Below are positions 20,033 through 31,700 of a stretch of DNA of 64,000 nucleotides, piece by piece. This stretch comes from Pseudozyma flocculosa PF-1. Taxonomy: Eukaryota; Basidiomycota; Ustilaginomycetes; Ustilaginales; Ustilaginaceae. The stretch lies in contig NW_006920875.1 of NCBI RefSeq assembly GCF_000417875.1, positions 288,538-352,537 of the forward strand, read 5' to 3'. The position numbers were made by a program, and so were the translations under genes. The notes under the pieces are model-generated. The model worked only from the letters and a program-made list of their open reading frames with translations. It ran no database searches and was not told the origin of the DNA. Position 1 is the stretch's first letter. Every line of letters begins with the position of its first letter.

Positions 20033-22033
20033 CTAGTGTTTCCAGATCTTGACGACGCGATCCCGCCCACCACTGGCCACTTTATCCGCGACGAAGTCGA
20101 CGCAGTAGACCTCGTCCTGATGTCCCGGCAGGTCCTTTTTGATCTTGAACGTCTTGATGGGGTCCCAGAGCTTGAGCGTCGAGTCCTTGCTGGCCGAGAC
20201 GAGCAGCCGGCTATCGGAGCTCCACGCCAGCCGGTACACGCTGGCGACGTGGCCGCGCAGCGTCGCGATAAAGGCGCCCGTGCGCGCGTTCCACAGCTTG
20301 ATGGAGTTGTCAAACGACGCAGACGCCACCTGGCTCCCGTCGGGCGAAAACGAGACGTGGTTCACCGTCTTTTGATGCCCCGTCAACCGCGCCGTCGGCT
20401 TCTTGAGCGACACACCCGCACCCGCCCCAGCGGCCGCCGCATCGGCGCGCCCCGAAATCTGCGGTGGCCACAGAAAGAGGGTGTGGTCGTCGGACCCCGT
20501 GATGATGAGCTCGGGCTTGGAGCCGTTGGCGGTGGCCTCGGCGTAGCGCTTGATCGCGGCCTCCTTTGCCTCGTCGTCGCTCGGCTGGGCGTACGACGGC
20601 GTGGACCCCTCGAGCTTGGCAACGGCGGCGCGCCCACGGTGGTCAAAGGGCCCCGTGCGCAGCGCAAAGTCGGTCGAGAGCGCAATGGTATTGACCCAGT
20701 GGGCGTGCTCGCTCAGGTTGCGGATCAGCTTGCCGCCGTCGGCGCTCCACACCTTGACGGTGCGGTCCGACGAGGCAGTGTAGATGGCGCCCTCGCCGCC
20801 CCACTTGACGCAGTTGACCGACGCCGTGTGGCCGCCCAGCACGTACTCGCACCGCCGCAGCGCCACGTTCCACACGCGCACCGTGGCGTCCTTGGACGAC
20901 GACGCCAGCCGTGGCGAGACGGCGTTGCTGTGGATCGGCTCCCACGACAGCGACGTGATCCACTTGGTGTGGCCCCGCAGCTGCTTGCCGGGCGGCGCGG
21001 CGTGGCGGGCCGCTCGTCGCTCGGCTACCGACATCTTCTTGGGCGCGGCAGCGGCGGCGGCGGTGGCGTCGTCATCGGCGCCGTCGGCCGCAGCATCGCC
21101 TGGGGATGCCGCAGCACCATCAGCAGCGCCTGCGGCAGCGGCGGCGGCGGCGCGCTCCTCGTCGACCTGCTTGCCCGTGCGCGTTGCCCAGCCCTTGCGT
21201 CCGGTGTAGTTGGGGTCGAGGGCGTCCCAGACCCACACGTCGCCCTCCATGCCGCCGGTGGCGAGCTTCCTCTCGCGGCCCTCCCACTCTGCGCAGAGGA
21301 CCCAGCCCGAGTGACCGACGAGGGTGTGCATGGGCGTCTCGGTGTCGAGGTCCCATATCCTGGCCGTCTTGTCGCCGGCGCCCGTGGCGAGGAGCGAGGC
21401 CGTGGGGCTAAAGGTGCTGCAGAGGATGGGCGAGGCGTGTCCGCTGAGGGTGCTCGAGCATCGGCTGACGGGCCGCACCTTGAAGACTGCCTGTGGCTCG
21501 AAGACGACGGTGAGGGTCTCTTCCTGGCTCATGCCGAGCTTCTTTGCGGCCGAGGCGTTGAGGATGTCTGCGGTGATGGACTCGTTGATGGGGAGGCGGT
21601 TGTTGCTCTTGATGAGCTCCTGGGTGGCCTGGTCGGTCTGTGCGGCGCCCGGTTGCCCGGACTGCTGCTGCTGCTGGTACTGCTCGAGGTTGACGTGAAA
21701 GGCATAGGGCAGGTCGTCGTCGTCGTCGTCGTCATCATCGTCGTCGTCGTCATCCTGGCCCTCGATGTGCTGCTTTCTGGGCTGGGACTGCTTGAGCTGC
21801 CTTCTGAGCTGGTTGATGATCATCTGGAGTTCGCGCTGTCCGGTCGTGGCTGCGGGGAGGTTGATGCTGGGCCCCATGAGGCTTCCGTCCTGGCCCGACT
21901 GGAACTGGATGACGAGGGTCTGGGTCGAGGGGCCGAGCTTTCCATCTGCGGCCATGGCGGCGGCCTGGGCGTTTGCGGCCTTGTCGAGCAGGCGCTGGCG
22001 CTTTGCGGATCTCTGGGGTATCTGTGTCGACAT
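20033..22033 (-). CDS. RSA4: Notchless-type WD40 ribosome assembly factor
   Basis: Rsa4/NLE sits on pre-60S particles in the nucleus and is pulled off by the AAA+ motor Rea1/Midasin. The single exon encodes 666 aa. The NLE domain lies in the first 200 residues (STQTLVIQFQSGQDG ... LPYAFHVNLEQY ... LNASAAKKLGMSQEETLTVVF), interrupted by an eight-to-ten Asp run and a Gln-rich stretch. It is followed by PVSRCSSTLSGHASPILC and a beta-propeller of about eight WD repeats (GDKTARIWDLDTETP, SSKDATVRVWNVA, ASFDNSIKLWNARTG, SKDSTLKLWDPI), ending RVVKIWKH at the stop. The yeast protein is about 515 aa; the extra length here is the acidic insert and an Ala-rich insert between the second and third repeats. 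The start MSTQIPQRSAKRQR is basic and precedes the NLE fold. It is divergent from another 60S factor. Confidence 0.92.
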   Translation of the reverse strand: MSTQIPQRSAKRQRLLDKAANAQAAAMAADGKLGPSTQTLVIQFQSGQDGSLMGPSINLPAATTGQRELQMIINQLRRQLKQSQPRKQHIEGQDDDDDDDDDDDDDDLPYAFHVNLEQYQQQQQSGQPGAAQTDQATQELIKSNNRLPINESITADILNASAAKKLGMSQEETLTVVFEPQAVFKVRPVSRCSSTLSGHASPILCSTFSPTASLLATGAGDKTARIWDLDTETPMHTLVGHSGWVLCAEWEGRERKLATGGMEGDVWVWDALDPNYTGRKGWATRTGKQVDEERAAAAAAAGAADGAAASPGDAAADGADDDATAAAAAAPKKMSVAERRAARHAAPPGKQLRGHTKWITSLSWEPIHSNAVSPRLASSSKDATVRVWNVALRRCEYVLGGHTASVNCVKWGGEGAIYTASSDRTVKVWSADGGKLIRNLSEHAHWVNTIALSTDFALRTGPFDHRGRAAVAKLEGSTPSYAQPSDDEAKEAAIKRYAEATANGSKPELIITGSDDHTLFLWPPQISGRADAAAAGAGAGVSLKKPTARLTGHQKTVNHVSFSPDGSQVASASFDNSIKLWNARTGAFIATLRGHVASVYRLAWSSDSRLLVSASKDSTLKLWDPIKTFKIKKDLPGHQDEVYCVDFVADKVASGGRDRVVKIWKH

Positions 22034-22675
22034 GGCGGGCTGCGATTGGGGTGGGGAGCGGGAAAGGCCAGGAAGAAGGGGGGGCCAGCGGCACGACGGT
22101 TGATGGAGGAGCGGAGAGAGCTGCGAGCGAAGGGGTGAGCGAGAGAGCCAGGGACTAGGGAAAAAGTCGTGCGGAAAATGGGCGTCAAAAAAAAAAAAAA
22201 GAAGGCGGCGTGGGGCCAGGGCCAGGGCCAGGGCCAGGGGTGGCCCGCCGCGAAGTTTTTGGTCGTGTGGAGAGGCCTGGCCTGAGGCAGGCCGGTGGTG
22301 TTGGACTCGAGGGCGTGGCAGGCCAAGGCGAGGTGGCAGCCCGTCCATCCATCCATCGGCACCGAAGCCGCGTGCGTGGGCAGGCAGCCTGCTCTCTGGA
22401 AGTTTTCGCATGCAGAGACCCTCTTTTTGGCGGCACCCAATTTTTTCCTCTGCTGCCCCCGTCCAGGCCACCCCCCCACGGCGGCAGCTCAGCTCAGACC
22501 CACCAGAGAGCGGGACTCTTGCCTGCTAGCCTGCCTGGCCTTCCCCTCCTCGACTCTACCGGCTTCGATCCCGCACCATCCCTTTGCCACTCGCCCCAGT
22601 CCCCTTTCACTTGGCGTCTGCACCGTCCACCCCTTCCACCGGACGACACAGCCGCACACCACCTCGCTCGTCGCC
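22034..22675. promoter_or_regulatory. Divergent promoter between RSA4 (-) and RRP14 (+)
   Basis: These 642 bp separate the start codons of two 60S-assembly genes. The region carries a 14-base A tract (about 22187-22200) followed by four copies of GGGCCA (22214-22239). A pyrimidine-rich leader precedes the RRP14 start. The homopolymer and the GC minisatellite are candidates for a shared nucleosome-free promoter; that is inference. Confidence 0.55.
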
Positions 22676-24773
22676 ATGGCAAAGCCAAAGTCGGGTGCTG
22701 CCAACGGCGCACCCACCGCCACCTCCACGGCCGCGCCGCCCACTGCCGACGGCACCACGCCCGCAGCCCAGGCTTCCACCTCGTCCTCGGCCGCCAACGC
22801 AGCGGCAAAGGGAAAGCACTACGTGCGTATCTCCCTGCCGTGCATCGTCTCGACCCAGCTACTGCGCACCGTCCCCTTTGCCCTGCCTTGCCGCTGACCC
22901 GCGCTGCGACCTCATTCCCCCCGCCCGCAGGCCTCGCTGGAGCTGCACGACGCCGCGTTCACCTCGCTGCTCCACCTCATCCCCCCGCAGTTTTACCTGA
23001 TCAAGGACGCAGACCAGCAGGACCTCGAGGAGCAGCAGGGCCTCCACTCGTCAAAGTACCTCAAAAACAAGCGCAAGCAGTCCAAGTCCGAGGCAGAGGC
23101 GCGCGAGCGCAAGGAAAAGATCCGCGAGCACAAAAAGCAGAAGCTCGACCCGGACAACTTCAAGACCATCCCCGACCTGCAGCAGGAGAGGGCCGCAAAG
23201 GCCAGGGCCGCCGCTGTCGCCGGCGACGGCGAGGGCGACGAAGAGGGTCTCGAGATGGATGTCGATGGGCTTGACGGCCAGGACGACGACGAAGAGGATG
23301 AGGAGGATGACGACGACGACGACGACGACGAGGGCGCCGGCGACACCGACAACGACTTTGACGACTCGGACGTCGAGGACCTCACCCCCGTCGCTGCCAG
23401 GCCCAATGGCAAGGCTTCGTCCGGCGCAGTCCAGACCGAGGGCGAGCGCAAGGCCTCGATCGAGGCCCTTCGCGCCCGCCTGCACGCCAAGATCCAGGGC
23501 CTGCAGAAGAAGCGGCGCACCGGGTCCAACACGCTCGAGCTCGGCGTGCGCTCCAGCGGCGCTGCTGCGGGCAACGGCGACGAGAGCCTCAACGGCCACG
23601 CACAGGGAGGCGCCGAGGGCGAGGGCGGCAGCACGATCTCGAGCAAGGACGACCTGCTCGAGGAGAGGCGGAGGCAGCGCGGCGAGATGCGCGATCGAAG
23701 GCGGCGCGAGAGAAAAGAGGCGCGCCGCGCGGCCCAGGCCCAGGAGGCCGACAAGAACGCCAAGAAGGGCAAGAATTCCGGCAAGGCCGGCACCGCCGCC
23801 AACGGCGCGTCGGCCAGCGCCGGCGCACTGGGCAAGGGCAACCCGCGCCCTCCAGCGCTGCTGGTGCCCGACGTGGCGTCTGGTGCGTCGTCGTCGTCGT
23901 CGGCAGCGGCCAAGTCGGCCGTGTCGCCGGGCACCTCCCTGTCGTTCAACGCCATCGCCTTTACGGGTCGCCAGCCCGAGGCGAAAAAGTCTCGCCTCTC
24001 GCTGCCGTCGGACCCCAAGGCGGCGCTGCAGGCGCTCGAGGCGCGCAAGGCGCGCGACGAGAAGCGCAAGGAGAAGCTCCTCTCGACGGCGGCCGGCGGC
24101 GAGGGCGGCGATGCCAAGCAGGTACTGCAGGAGTTCGAGGAGGGCAAGAAGTGGGAGCGCGCCCTGGCCGCCGCCGAGGGCGTCAAGATCCGCGACGACG
24201 AGAAGCTGCTCAAGAAGGCGGTCAAGAAGAAGGAAAAGGCAAAGGAGAAGAGCTCAAAGGCATGGTGAGTCGTCGCGGTCTCGTCGTCCGTGGTCGCCGT
24301 CGTCGGCGTGCTGCGACGGGTGGGATCCAAGATGCCTGCCTTACTGATCCGTGGCCCTCTTCTCCACTTTCCTTCCCTCGTCGACGAAACCGCGTTCTGC
24401 CCTTCTCCCTCCTCTTCTCTGCGCACGCAGGCTGGAGCGCAAGGAAGCCGAAAAAGAGACGCAGGCGGCGCGTCAGAAGAAGCGAAACGACAACCTGGCC
24501 GACCGCAAGGGTGCCGCGTCGAAAAAGGGCGCTGCCGGCGCATCCAAAAAGACGACGTCGTCGATTTCCAAAAACCTAAAGACGCCCCGGTCCAAGGCGA
24601 CGGCGGGCAAGCCTGGGGCTGGTGGCGGCGCTGGTGGTGGTGGGAGGGGAGGGGGTTCGACAAGAGGAGGAGGTCGACCTGGGTTCGAGGGCAAGTCGAC
24701 CAGACCTGGTGCCGGACGTGGTGCGAGGTCCGGCGGTCGCGGTGGTGGCGCCGGTGGGGGGAGGAAGAAGTAG
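22676..24773 (+). CDS. RRP14: SURF6/Rrp14-type nucleolar ribosome biogenesis protein
   Basis: Rrp14/SURF6 is a nucleolar RNA-binding protein needed for early pre-rRNA processing, mainly of the 60S subunit. Exons 22676-22822, 22931-24264 and 24431-24773 join in frame (607 aa). After an Ala/Thr-rich start come the N-terminal SURF6 segment (LELHDAAFTSLLHLIPPQFY ... SSKYLKNKRKQSKSEA), a long Asp/Glu run, the RARLHAKIQGLQKKRR segment, and the family core DLLEERRRQRGEMRDRRRRE. The C-terminal WLERKEAEKETQAARQKKRNDNL block follows, then a Gly/Arg/Lys-rich tail ending GGRKK. Introns break between KHY and ASLE and inside KAW. The Gly-Arg tail is RGG-like, fitting RNA binding. It is divergent from RSA4, another 60S factor. 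Confidence 0.9.
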
Positions 24774-24927
24774 AGCGGGGTTCGGGTCCACTTTCGTCGA
24801 TGCCGACGCCTTCATCATGCCATGCCGATTTGCTATGCTCCATTTCCGCGGTCGCGGCGTCTGGTGGCGCTGCAGAGTCACGTCCGACCGGTGTCGTGTC
24901 GTTCCAACGATCTCGATGCACGCCTGG

Positions 24928-27921
24928 CTACACCGGCAGTGCTCCTCCTCCTCCGGCAGCCGCACGATCCAACTCATCCTCCCACCTCGCCACATCACGA
25001 ATGGGCAATCCACAGGTAAAACCTCGACAGAGATGGGCCTGAGTCAGTCCGCTCGACGCCGCCTGATCCCCTTCGTCCGCACCGGTAGCGGCACCGCGTT
25101 CGAGGACCGTCCTTACGGCGGCATTGTGTTGCGAGAGGAACTCCAACCCGCGCCTCGTCTCCGGGTCCTGGACCAGGTCGAGATCGACGAGAACGACGGA
25201 GCGGAAGGGGAGGAAACGCCGGCGCACCGCATCGCGCATCCGCTGTGCCGTTTGCTTTTCCTCTTGCTCGACAACGTTCTTGCTCGACCCCACCGTCGCA
25301 TCGTCTCCCTCTGTCGCTCCGCCCACCGCCTCTCCGCCCCCAGGCGAGGCGCGGGAGGAAGACGACAGACCGGGACCGGAAATGAGGATCTGTCTGCCCC
25401 CGCTCCTCTGTCCCAGCAGCGCAGTGGTGAGCGTGCCCAGCGCAAACGACGCCCGTTCCAGCACCGCCCCGCCGGCTCGGATCGTCGCGTCCCGGCGTTG
25501 CGCCCACCCCATCCCGTCCCTGGCGGTGATCGACTCCGGCTCGCTGTCGAGCAGCCAGCACAGCCGCATCAAGTTGTGCGCCGCCACGCTCGTCGCGCTC
25601 GGCTCGGCGCCGTCCTGCTCGTCCTTCTGCCTCGTCAGCAGCCTCGATCCGTCGCCCGCCTCGCCCGCCGCGCCGGACTCGACACCGCCGCCGCCGCCGC
25701 CGCCGTGACCGTGGCCGGCTCGATCCGAGACGCCCGCCGCGTCCTCCGAGATGAAATAGCCGCCGATCTCGTCGTCCCAGAACCCGTCGTCGAGGCGCTT
25801 CTGCAGCTTGACGGCCAGCTCGAGGAAGCGCGCGTCGCCCTCGAGCTCAAACAGGTCGGGCATCGCCTGCGTGACAAACGCATAGTCGCTCGAAAAGCCC
25901 CACGGACCCGCCTCGCCGTCGCGCCAGCTGCGCCGCAGCCGGTTCTGCGACTCGCTGTACAGGTTCTTGACCAGGAACTCGGCCGCAGCCAGCGCCATCT
26001 TGCGCGCCCGCGCACCGCCGTCGCCGCCCCGCTCCGACGACGGCAGCACCTCGGCCGCCTTGCAGAGCCCCGAGATGGCGAGGCCGTTCCAGGCGGCGAT
26101 GATCTTGTCGTCGAGGTGCGGGCGCGGGCGCTGGCGGTCGCGCGCCTCGAGCATCTTGCGCTTGGCAGATTCCAGCGCAGCCTCGGCGGCGCCCACGTCG
26201 AGGCCGAGCTTGCGGGCCGTGTCGCGAACGGGGCCGACGGCGTGCAGCATGTTCTGGTGCGTCAGCTCGCCGTGCGGGTCGCTCTCTCCGGGGATGTTGC
26301 CGTCGGGTCGGATGCCGTAGTGGGCGACGACGACGTTGGCCTCATCCGAGCCCTTGCCCAGCAGCGACTCGACCTCGTCCTGGCGCCAGACGTAGAAGGC
26401 GCCCTCCTTTTTCTCGATCGAGTCGGCGCTCGGCAGGCTGTCGGCGTCTTCGGCAGAGTAGAGCCCGCCTGCGTCGTTGGTGAGATCGCGTTCGAGGTAG
26501 GTGACGATGCCGCGCGCCGCCTCCTCGAGCTCCGGCACCATCTCGGCGAGCTTTGCGTCACCGCTGCGGTTGGCCAGCTGGATCGCCTCGCAGAAGACGG
26601 ACAGCAGCTGGCCCTGATCGTAGAGCATCTTTTCAAAGTGGGGCACGCGCCACTCGTCGTCGACGCTGTACCGCGCGACGCCGCCGCCGAGCTGGTCGGT
26701 GATGCCGCCGCGCGAGATCTGGAGCAGCGTAAAGAGCGACGCGTGCAGGGCATCGTCGGCCAGCTTCCTCGTCTCGGGCGTCTGCCAGCAGCCCGACATG
26801 CCGCCCTCGTTGGCCAGGGCGACGAAGCGGTGCAGGAGGTGGTGGGTGTTGGAGACCGTCGGGAACTTGGGCGCATCGCCGAAGCCTGGCGGCGCAGCGC
26901 GAGGGAGGGCAGACAGGACGGAGTGATTGGGGCAAGGAAGGGGATATGTGAGCAAAAGACTCTTCAAGTGCCGGACATCAGGGTGTCCCTCGTCTGGACC
27001 GGTTCATCGATCTCGACCGATCGATCGGAACCGACACCTACCGCCGTGCTTTGCGTCGAAGCGCTTCATCCAGTGGCCGGCTGCCTTGATGCCGATGGTG
27101 TCGCTGGGCAGGCTGTCGAGCTTGGTGCCGGAGCGTGGGCCGAGGCGCGAGCTGAGCTGCTCGCTGATGTCCCTGGCGGACGCGAGGCAGCTCTGGCGGT
27201 CGTCTTTCCACATGGTCGAGAGCTTGTCGAGGATGGCGAGGAACTGGTGCCTGGGGAAAAATGTGCCGCCAAAGATGGGTTGGGCGTCGGGGGTGAGGAA
27301 GGCCGAGAGGGGCCAACCGCCGCTGCCGTGGAGGGCCATGATGAACTGCATGTAGGTGGCGTCGACGTCTGGGCGCTCCTCGCGGTCGACCTTGATGCTG
27401 ACGTAGTCGCGGTTGAGGGCGTCTGCGACGTCCTGCTTGGAGAAGGAGTCGTAGCGCATCTGGTGGCACCAGTGGCAGCTCGAGTAGCCGATGGAGAGGA
27501 AGACGAGCTTGCCCTCGTCGCGGGCCTTTTGAAAGGCGTGGTCGGTGAACTCGTACCAGTCGACGGGGTCGTGCTTGTGCTGGAGGAGGTAGGGGGATCT
27601 GGCCGAGGCGAGGTGGTTGAGGGGCTTGTGCTGGTCGACGTCGGCGTGGCTGGCCGAGCCCGAACCCGAGGCGGGCGTCGAGGAGGAAGCCTGCATGCTG
27701 GAGGCGGAGGAGGCTAAGGATCGGGTGCTAGAGGGTGAAGGTGTGTGTCGCAGATTGAGCTGGAGGGTGGTTTTGGTGTCGAAGAGATTGCTCTGTGCGA
27801 AGCTGCTGAGACGGCGAACTGGAGTTGGTGATGGGAGAGCGGTTCGGACAGCGGGAAGGCGGTGTGGGACCGCGCTGTAGGCGGATCGCAGCGATGCAGT
27901 TGGGATGCGGGGTGGCAGCAT
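24928..27921 (-). CDS. DUF255 thioredoxin-fold protein, SPATA20/YyaL-like, probably mitochondrial
   Basis: Two exons, 27921-27042 and 26885-24928, join in frame (945 aa). The N-terminal thioredoxin-like domain carries the family signature: NHLASARSPYLLQHKHDPVDW, then SIGYSSCHWCHQM with the CxxC near residue 150, then DREERPDVDATYM and GGWPLSAFLTPD. Splicing restores HGGFGDAPKFP. The rest is the (alpha/alpha) barrel typical of the family (ARYSVDDEWRVPHFEKMLYDQ, YSAEDADS, DDKIIAAWNGLAISGL). Its biochemical role is not established in the family; a redox or sugar-epimerase-like role has been proposed only from fold. The start at 27921 gives an Arg/Ser/Ala-rich, acid-free N-terminus like a mitochondrial presequence. 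A longer upstream frame is low complexity. A Gly/Ser-rich insert lies near residue 700. It is divergent from ARO1. Confidence 0.9.
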
Positions 27922-28746
27922 AGAAGACAGAAGGGCAAAGGATCGAGACCGTCTGCGCTGGTGTGGTTGGCAGGGGAGAGATGGACAGCCGGAGGGCGAA
28001 AGAGGGAAGCAGCTGGAGGTGAGAGGGGTTGGAGATATAGGCGGCGGGTGCTGGCTGGCCTCGTGTGTGCAGAGAGGTGACAGAGCTACGTAGTGCTCTT
28101 CTGCGACCAGATCGGAGAGAGAAGTGAGTGGTGGGTAGTGAGCGCGGTGGAAGTGGTCAGTCAGCGATGGGCTGCGACCGAAGGACGAGGGGAAAGGGGG
28201 AAGGAAGGAGAGGTGCAAAGCCAACCCGCCAAGCCAAAGCCACCTCGACTGACTGAGCCGGGACTCGCCCATTATGTGGAGGGGGCTAGGCTAGGCTGGG
28301 CTGGCCCGACCGCCGGACCGCCTCTCTATCGGCCGACAGGCTGCTGCTCGGCCCCGCGGCGCCGCCTTGCAAAGTGACTCGGCGCAGACGTCGCTCGGAT
28401 CTGTGCAGCGGGAAGAAAGGCCCGGCCCAAAGCCAAAGGAGCCGCGGACAAGCAGCCAGCCAGCTGGCACCGCTCCTCTTTGCCTCTGATCAGAACCCCC
28501 ACCCCATCTCACCACCACCACCACCACCACCATCGACACCAACACCACCACCGCCATCAGACCTTGTCGCACCATCGCCTCGCTCCCGTGCACGGCCATC
28601 CTGTACACGACACAGGAAGCAACGGGCGCCGGCATCGACAGTCCTTCGCTCTCTCGTCGCGCCTCGCCCTTGGCCCCCCCTCGTGCCCCGGTCCACCACC
28701 CTGGACTGTGGCCCTCTGCCAGCCCCCGGCAGACCACTCGCCCAAC
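27922..28746. promoter_or_regulatory. Divergent promoter between the DUF255 gene (-) and ARO1 (+)
   Basis: These 825 bp between start codons are purine-rich on the left and turn C/A-rich (CACCACCAC repeat, about 28508-28560) in the presumed ARO1 leader. The ARO1 frame stays open upstream to 28480 but reads poly-His and low-complexity sequence there, so it is taken as a leader. Confidence 0.5.
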
Positions 28747-31700
28747 ATGGCCTCTGATCAACCCGTCCTCAGGACAAAGACGCCCTCCTACCATGCTCCC
28801 CCCTCGACCGACCCGCTCTCGGGTGCCACCATCCACACCCTCCGCTGCCTCGACACCCCCATCCACCTCGGCTTCCACCTGATCCCCCACATCGCACGCA
28901 CCATCCTCTCCAGCATCGCATCCTCCACCTACATCCTCATCACCGACCGAAACCTCGAGGCAAGGTGCCAGGTCACCTCGACCTTTGCCAGGGAAATCGA
29001 AAAGGCAGCCGCCGAGCTCGGCGTCACCGGCTGGCGCTACCTCGCAAAAGTCATCCCCCCCGGCGAGGCCTCAAAGAGCCGCGAGGGAAAGAATGACATC
29101 GAGGACTGGATGCTCGAAAACAGGGTCACCCGCGACGCAGTCGTCCTCGCCGTCGGCGGCGGCGTCATTGGCGACCTCGTCGGCTTCGTCGCCGCCACCT
29201 TCATGCGCGGCCTCAAGTTCGTTCAGATCCCCACCACCTTGCTCGCCATGGTCGACTCGGCCGTCGGCGGAAAGACGGCCATCGATCACCCGCTCGGCAA
29301 GAACCTCATCGGCAGCTTCCACCAGCCCTCGTTCGTCTTTATCGACGCCGCCTGGCTCAAGACGCTCCCTCCGCGCGAGTTCAGCAACGGCATGGCCGAG
29401 GTCATCAAGACGGCCGCCATCTGGGACCCCATCGACTTTGCCAAGCTCGAGTCGAGCGCGCCCGCCATCCGCTCCGCCGTCCTCGGCCCCTTTGCCCGCG
29501 ACGCGCCCATTGACGAGGGACGCACCCTCGACACCCGCACAGAGGCCCAGTCGCTCCTCCTCGACGTCATCCGCGGATCGGTCGGCGTAAAGGCCCACAT
29601 CGTCACCATCGACGAAAAGGAGACGGGCCTCCGGAACCTCGTCAACTTTGGCCACACCATCGGCCACGCCATCGAGGCCGTCCTCACCCCAGAGATGCTC
29701 CACGGAGAGTGCGTGTCGATCGGCATGATCCTCGAGGCCGAGGTCGCCCGGTACACCGACGGCCTCTCGCAGGTCGCCGTCGGCCGCCTCTCGCGCTGCC
29801 TCAAGGAGTACGACCTGCCCGTCTCGCTCGCCGACGCCCGCGTCCCCAAGCTGGCCAAGTCGGCCGACGTCACCGTCGACCGCCTCCTCGACATCATGAA
29901 GGTCGACAAGAAAAACGCGGGCGACAAGAAGAAGATCGTCCTGCTCAGCGCCATCGGCGACACGGTCGAGGACAAGGCCTCGACTGTCGACGACGGCACC
30001 ATCCGCCGCGTCCTCTCGCTCGGCGCCACCGTGACGCCCGTCCTGGAGCGTCCCAACGCCGCCAAGGTCACCCTCTCGACGCCCGGGTCCAAGTCGATCT
30101 CGAACCGCGCGCTGGTGCTGGCCGCCCTCTCGGGCAACACGTGCCGCCTGCGCAACATGCTCCACTCGGACGACACCCAGGTCATGATGGCCGGCCTCCA
30201 CGACCTCAAGGCGGCCCGCTTCGAGTTCGAGGACGGCGGCGAGACGATCGTCGTCCACGGCAACGGCGGCTCGCTCCAGCGGCCCGACAACAACAAGCAG
30301 ATCTACCTGCAGAACGCCGGCACCGCCGCCCGCTTCATGGCCACCGTCGTCTCGCTCGTGCCCAACGACGGGCAGCAGGACCCCGTCGTCATCACGGGCA
30401 ACAAGAGGATGAAGGAGCGGCCCATCGGCGCGCTCGTCGACGCCCTCACCGCCAACGGCACCCAGATCGAGTGCCTCGAGGGCAAGGGCTGCCTGCCGCT
30501 CGCCGTCAAGGGCACCCAGCAGGGCTTCCGCGGCGGCCGCATCCAGCTCTCGGCCACCATCTCGTCGCAGTACGTCTCGTCGATCCTGCTGTGCGCGCCC
30601 TACGCCGCCGAGGAGGTGGTCCTCGAGCTCGTCGGCGGCCAGGTCATCTCGCAGCTCTACATCGACATGACCATCGCCATGATGGCCTCTTTCGGCATCA
30701 AGGTCGAGCGGCTGCTCGACCCCGCCTCGGGCCGTCCCACCAACACCTACCGCATCCCGCGCGGAAGGTACGTGTCGCCCGACGTCTACGACATCGAGAG
30801 CGACGCCAGCAGCGCCACCTACCCGCTCGCCATCGCCGCCATCACGGGCACCGAGTGCACCGTGCCCAACATCGGCTCGGCCTCGCTCCAGGGCGACGCA
30901 CGCTTCGCCAAAGAGGTGCTGGAGCCGATGGGCTGCAAGGTCATCCAGACCGAGACGTCGACCACCGTCATCGGCCCCAAGATTGGCGAGCTGCGCCAGA
31001 TCGGCCTCGTCGACATGGAGCCCATGACCGACGCCTTCCTCACCGCCTCCGTTCTTCTCGCCGTCGCCAACCAGGCTCCTTCGGGCGGCTCGACGTCGAC
31101 CGCGCGCCCCTCGACCCGGATCACGGGCATCGCCAACCAGCGCGTTAAGGAGTGCAACCGCATTCGCGCCATGATGGACGAGCTGGCCAAGTTTGGCGTC
31201 GAGACAAAGGAGCACGACGACGGCCTCGAGGTGTTTGGCATCGACTATCGCCAGCTCCGGTCGGGCGTCCGCGTCCACTGCTACGACGACCACCGCGTCG
31301 CCATGGCCTTTTCGGTGCTGTCGAGCCTCGCGCGCGACGCCATCCTCGAGGAGAAGCGCTGCGTCGAAAAGACCTGGCCCAACTGGTGGGATGACCTCGA
31401 GCGCAAGCTCGGCATCCAGGCCCGCGGCGCCGACCCAGAGTGCTCGCCCTGCCTCTGCATCTCGCCGTCGCACTTCAACGCCAAGTCGTCGTCGTCGCAC
31501 GCTGGTGCCGGCAAGGACGTCCGCATTGGCACCAGCGTCTCGCGGACGCCCAAGAAGTACCCGGCCGACGCCACCATCTTTTGCATCGGCATGCGAGCCT
31601 CGGGCAAGACCTACCTCGGCGGCATCGGTGCCGCGGCGCTGGATAGGCCCTTTATCGACGCTGACGTCGTCTTCGCCGAAAAGGTCGGCCCGCTCGGCGC

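Noticed and set aside
20036..22138. 700-codon plus-strand frame opposite RSA4
   Set aside because: It is a complement shadow of the WD40 gene and has no domain of its own.
24622..27717. 1031-codon plus-strand frame opposite the DUF255 gene
   Set aside because: Composition is arginine/alanine/valine noise. The minus strand carries the recognisable protein with in-phase splice sites.
28480..28746. Upstream extension of ARO1 with a poly-His start
   Set aside because: The 89 extra residues are His/Pro/Arg low complexity and no AROM family member starts this way. MASDQP precedes the conserved sequence closely.
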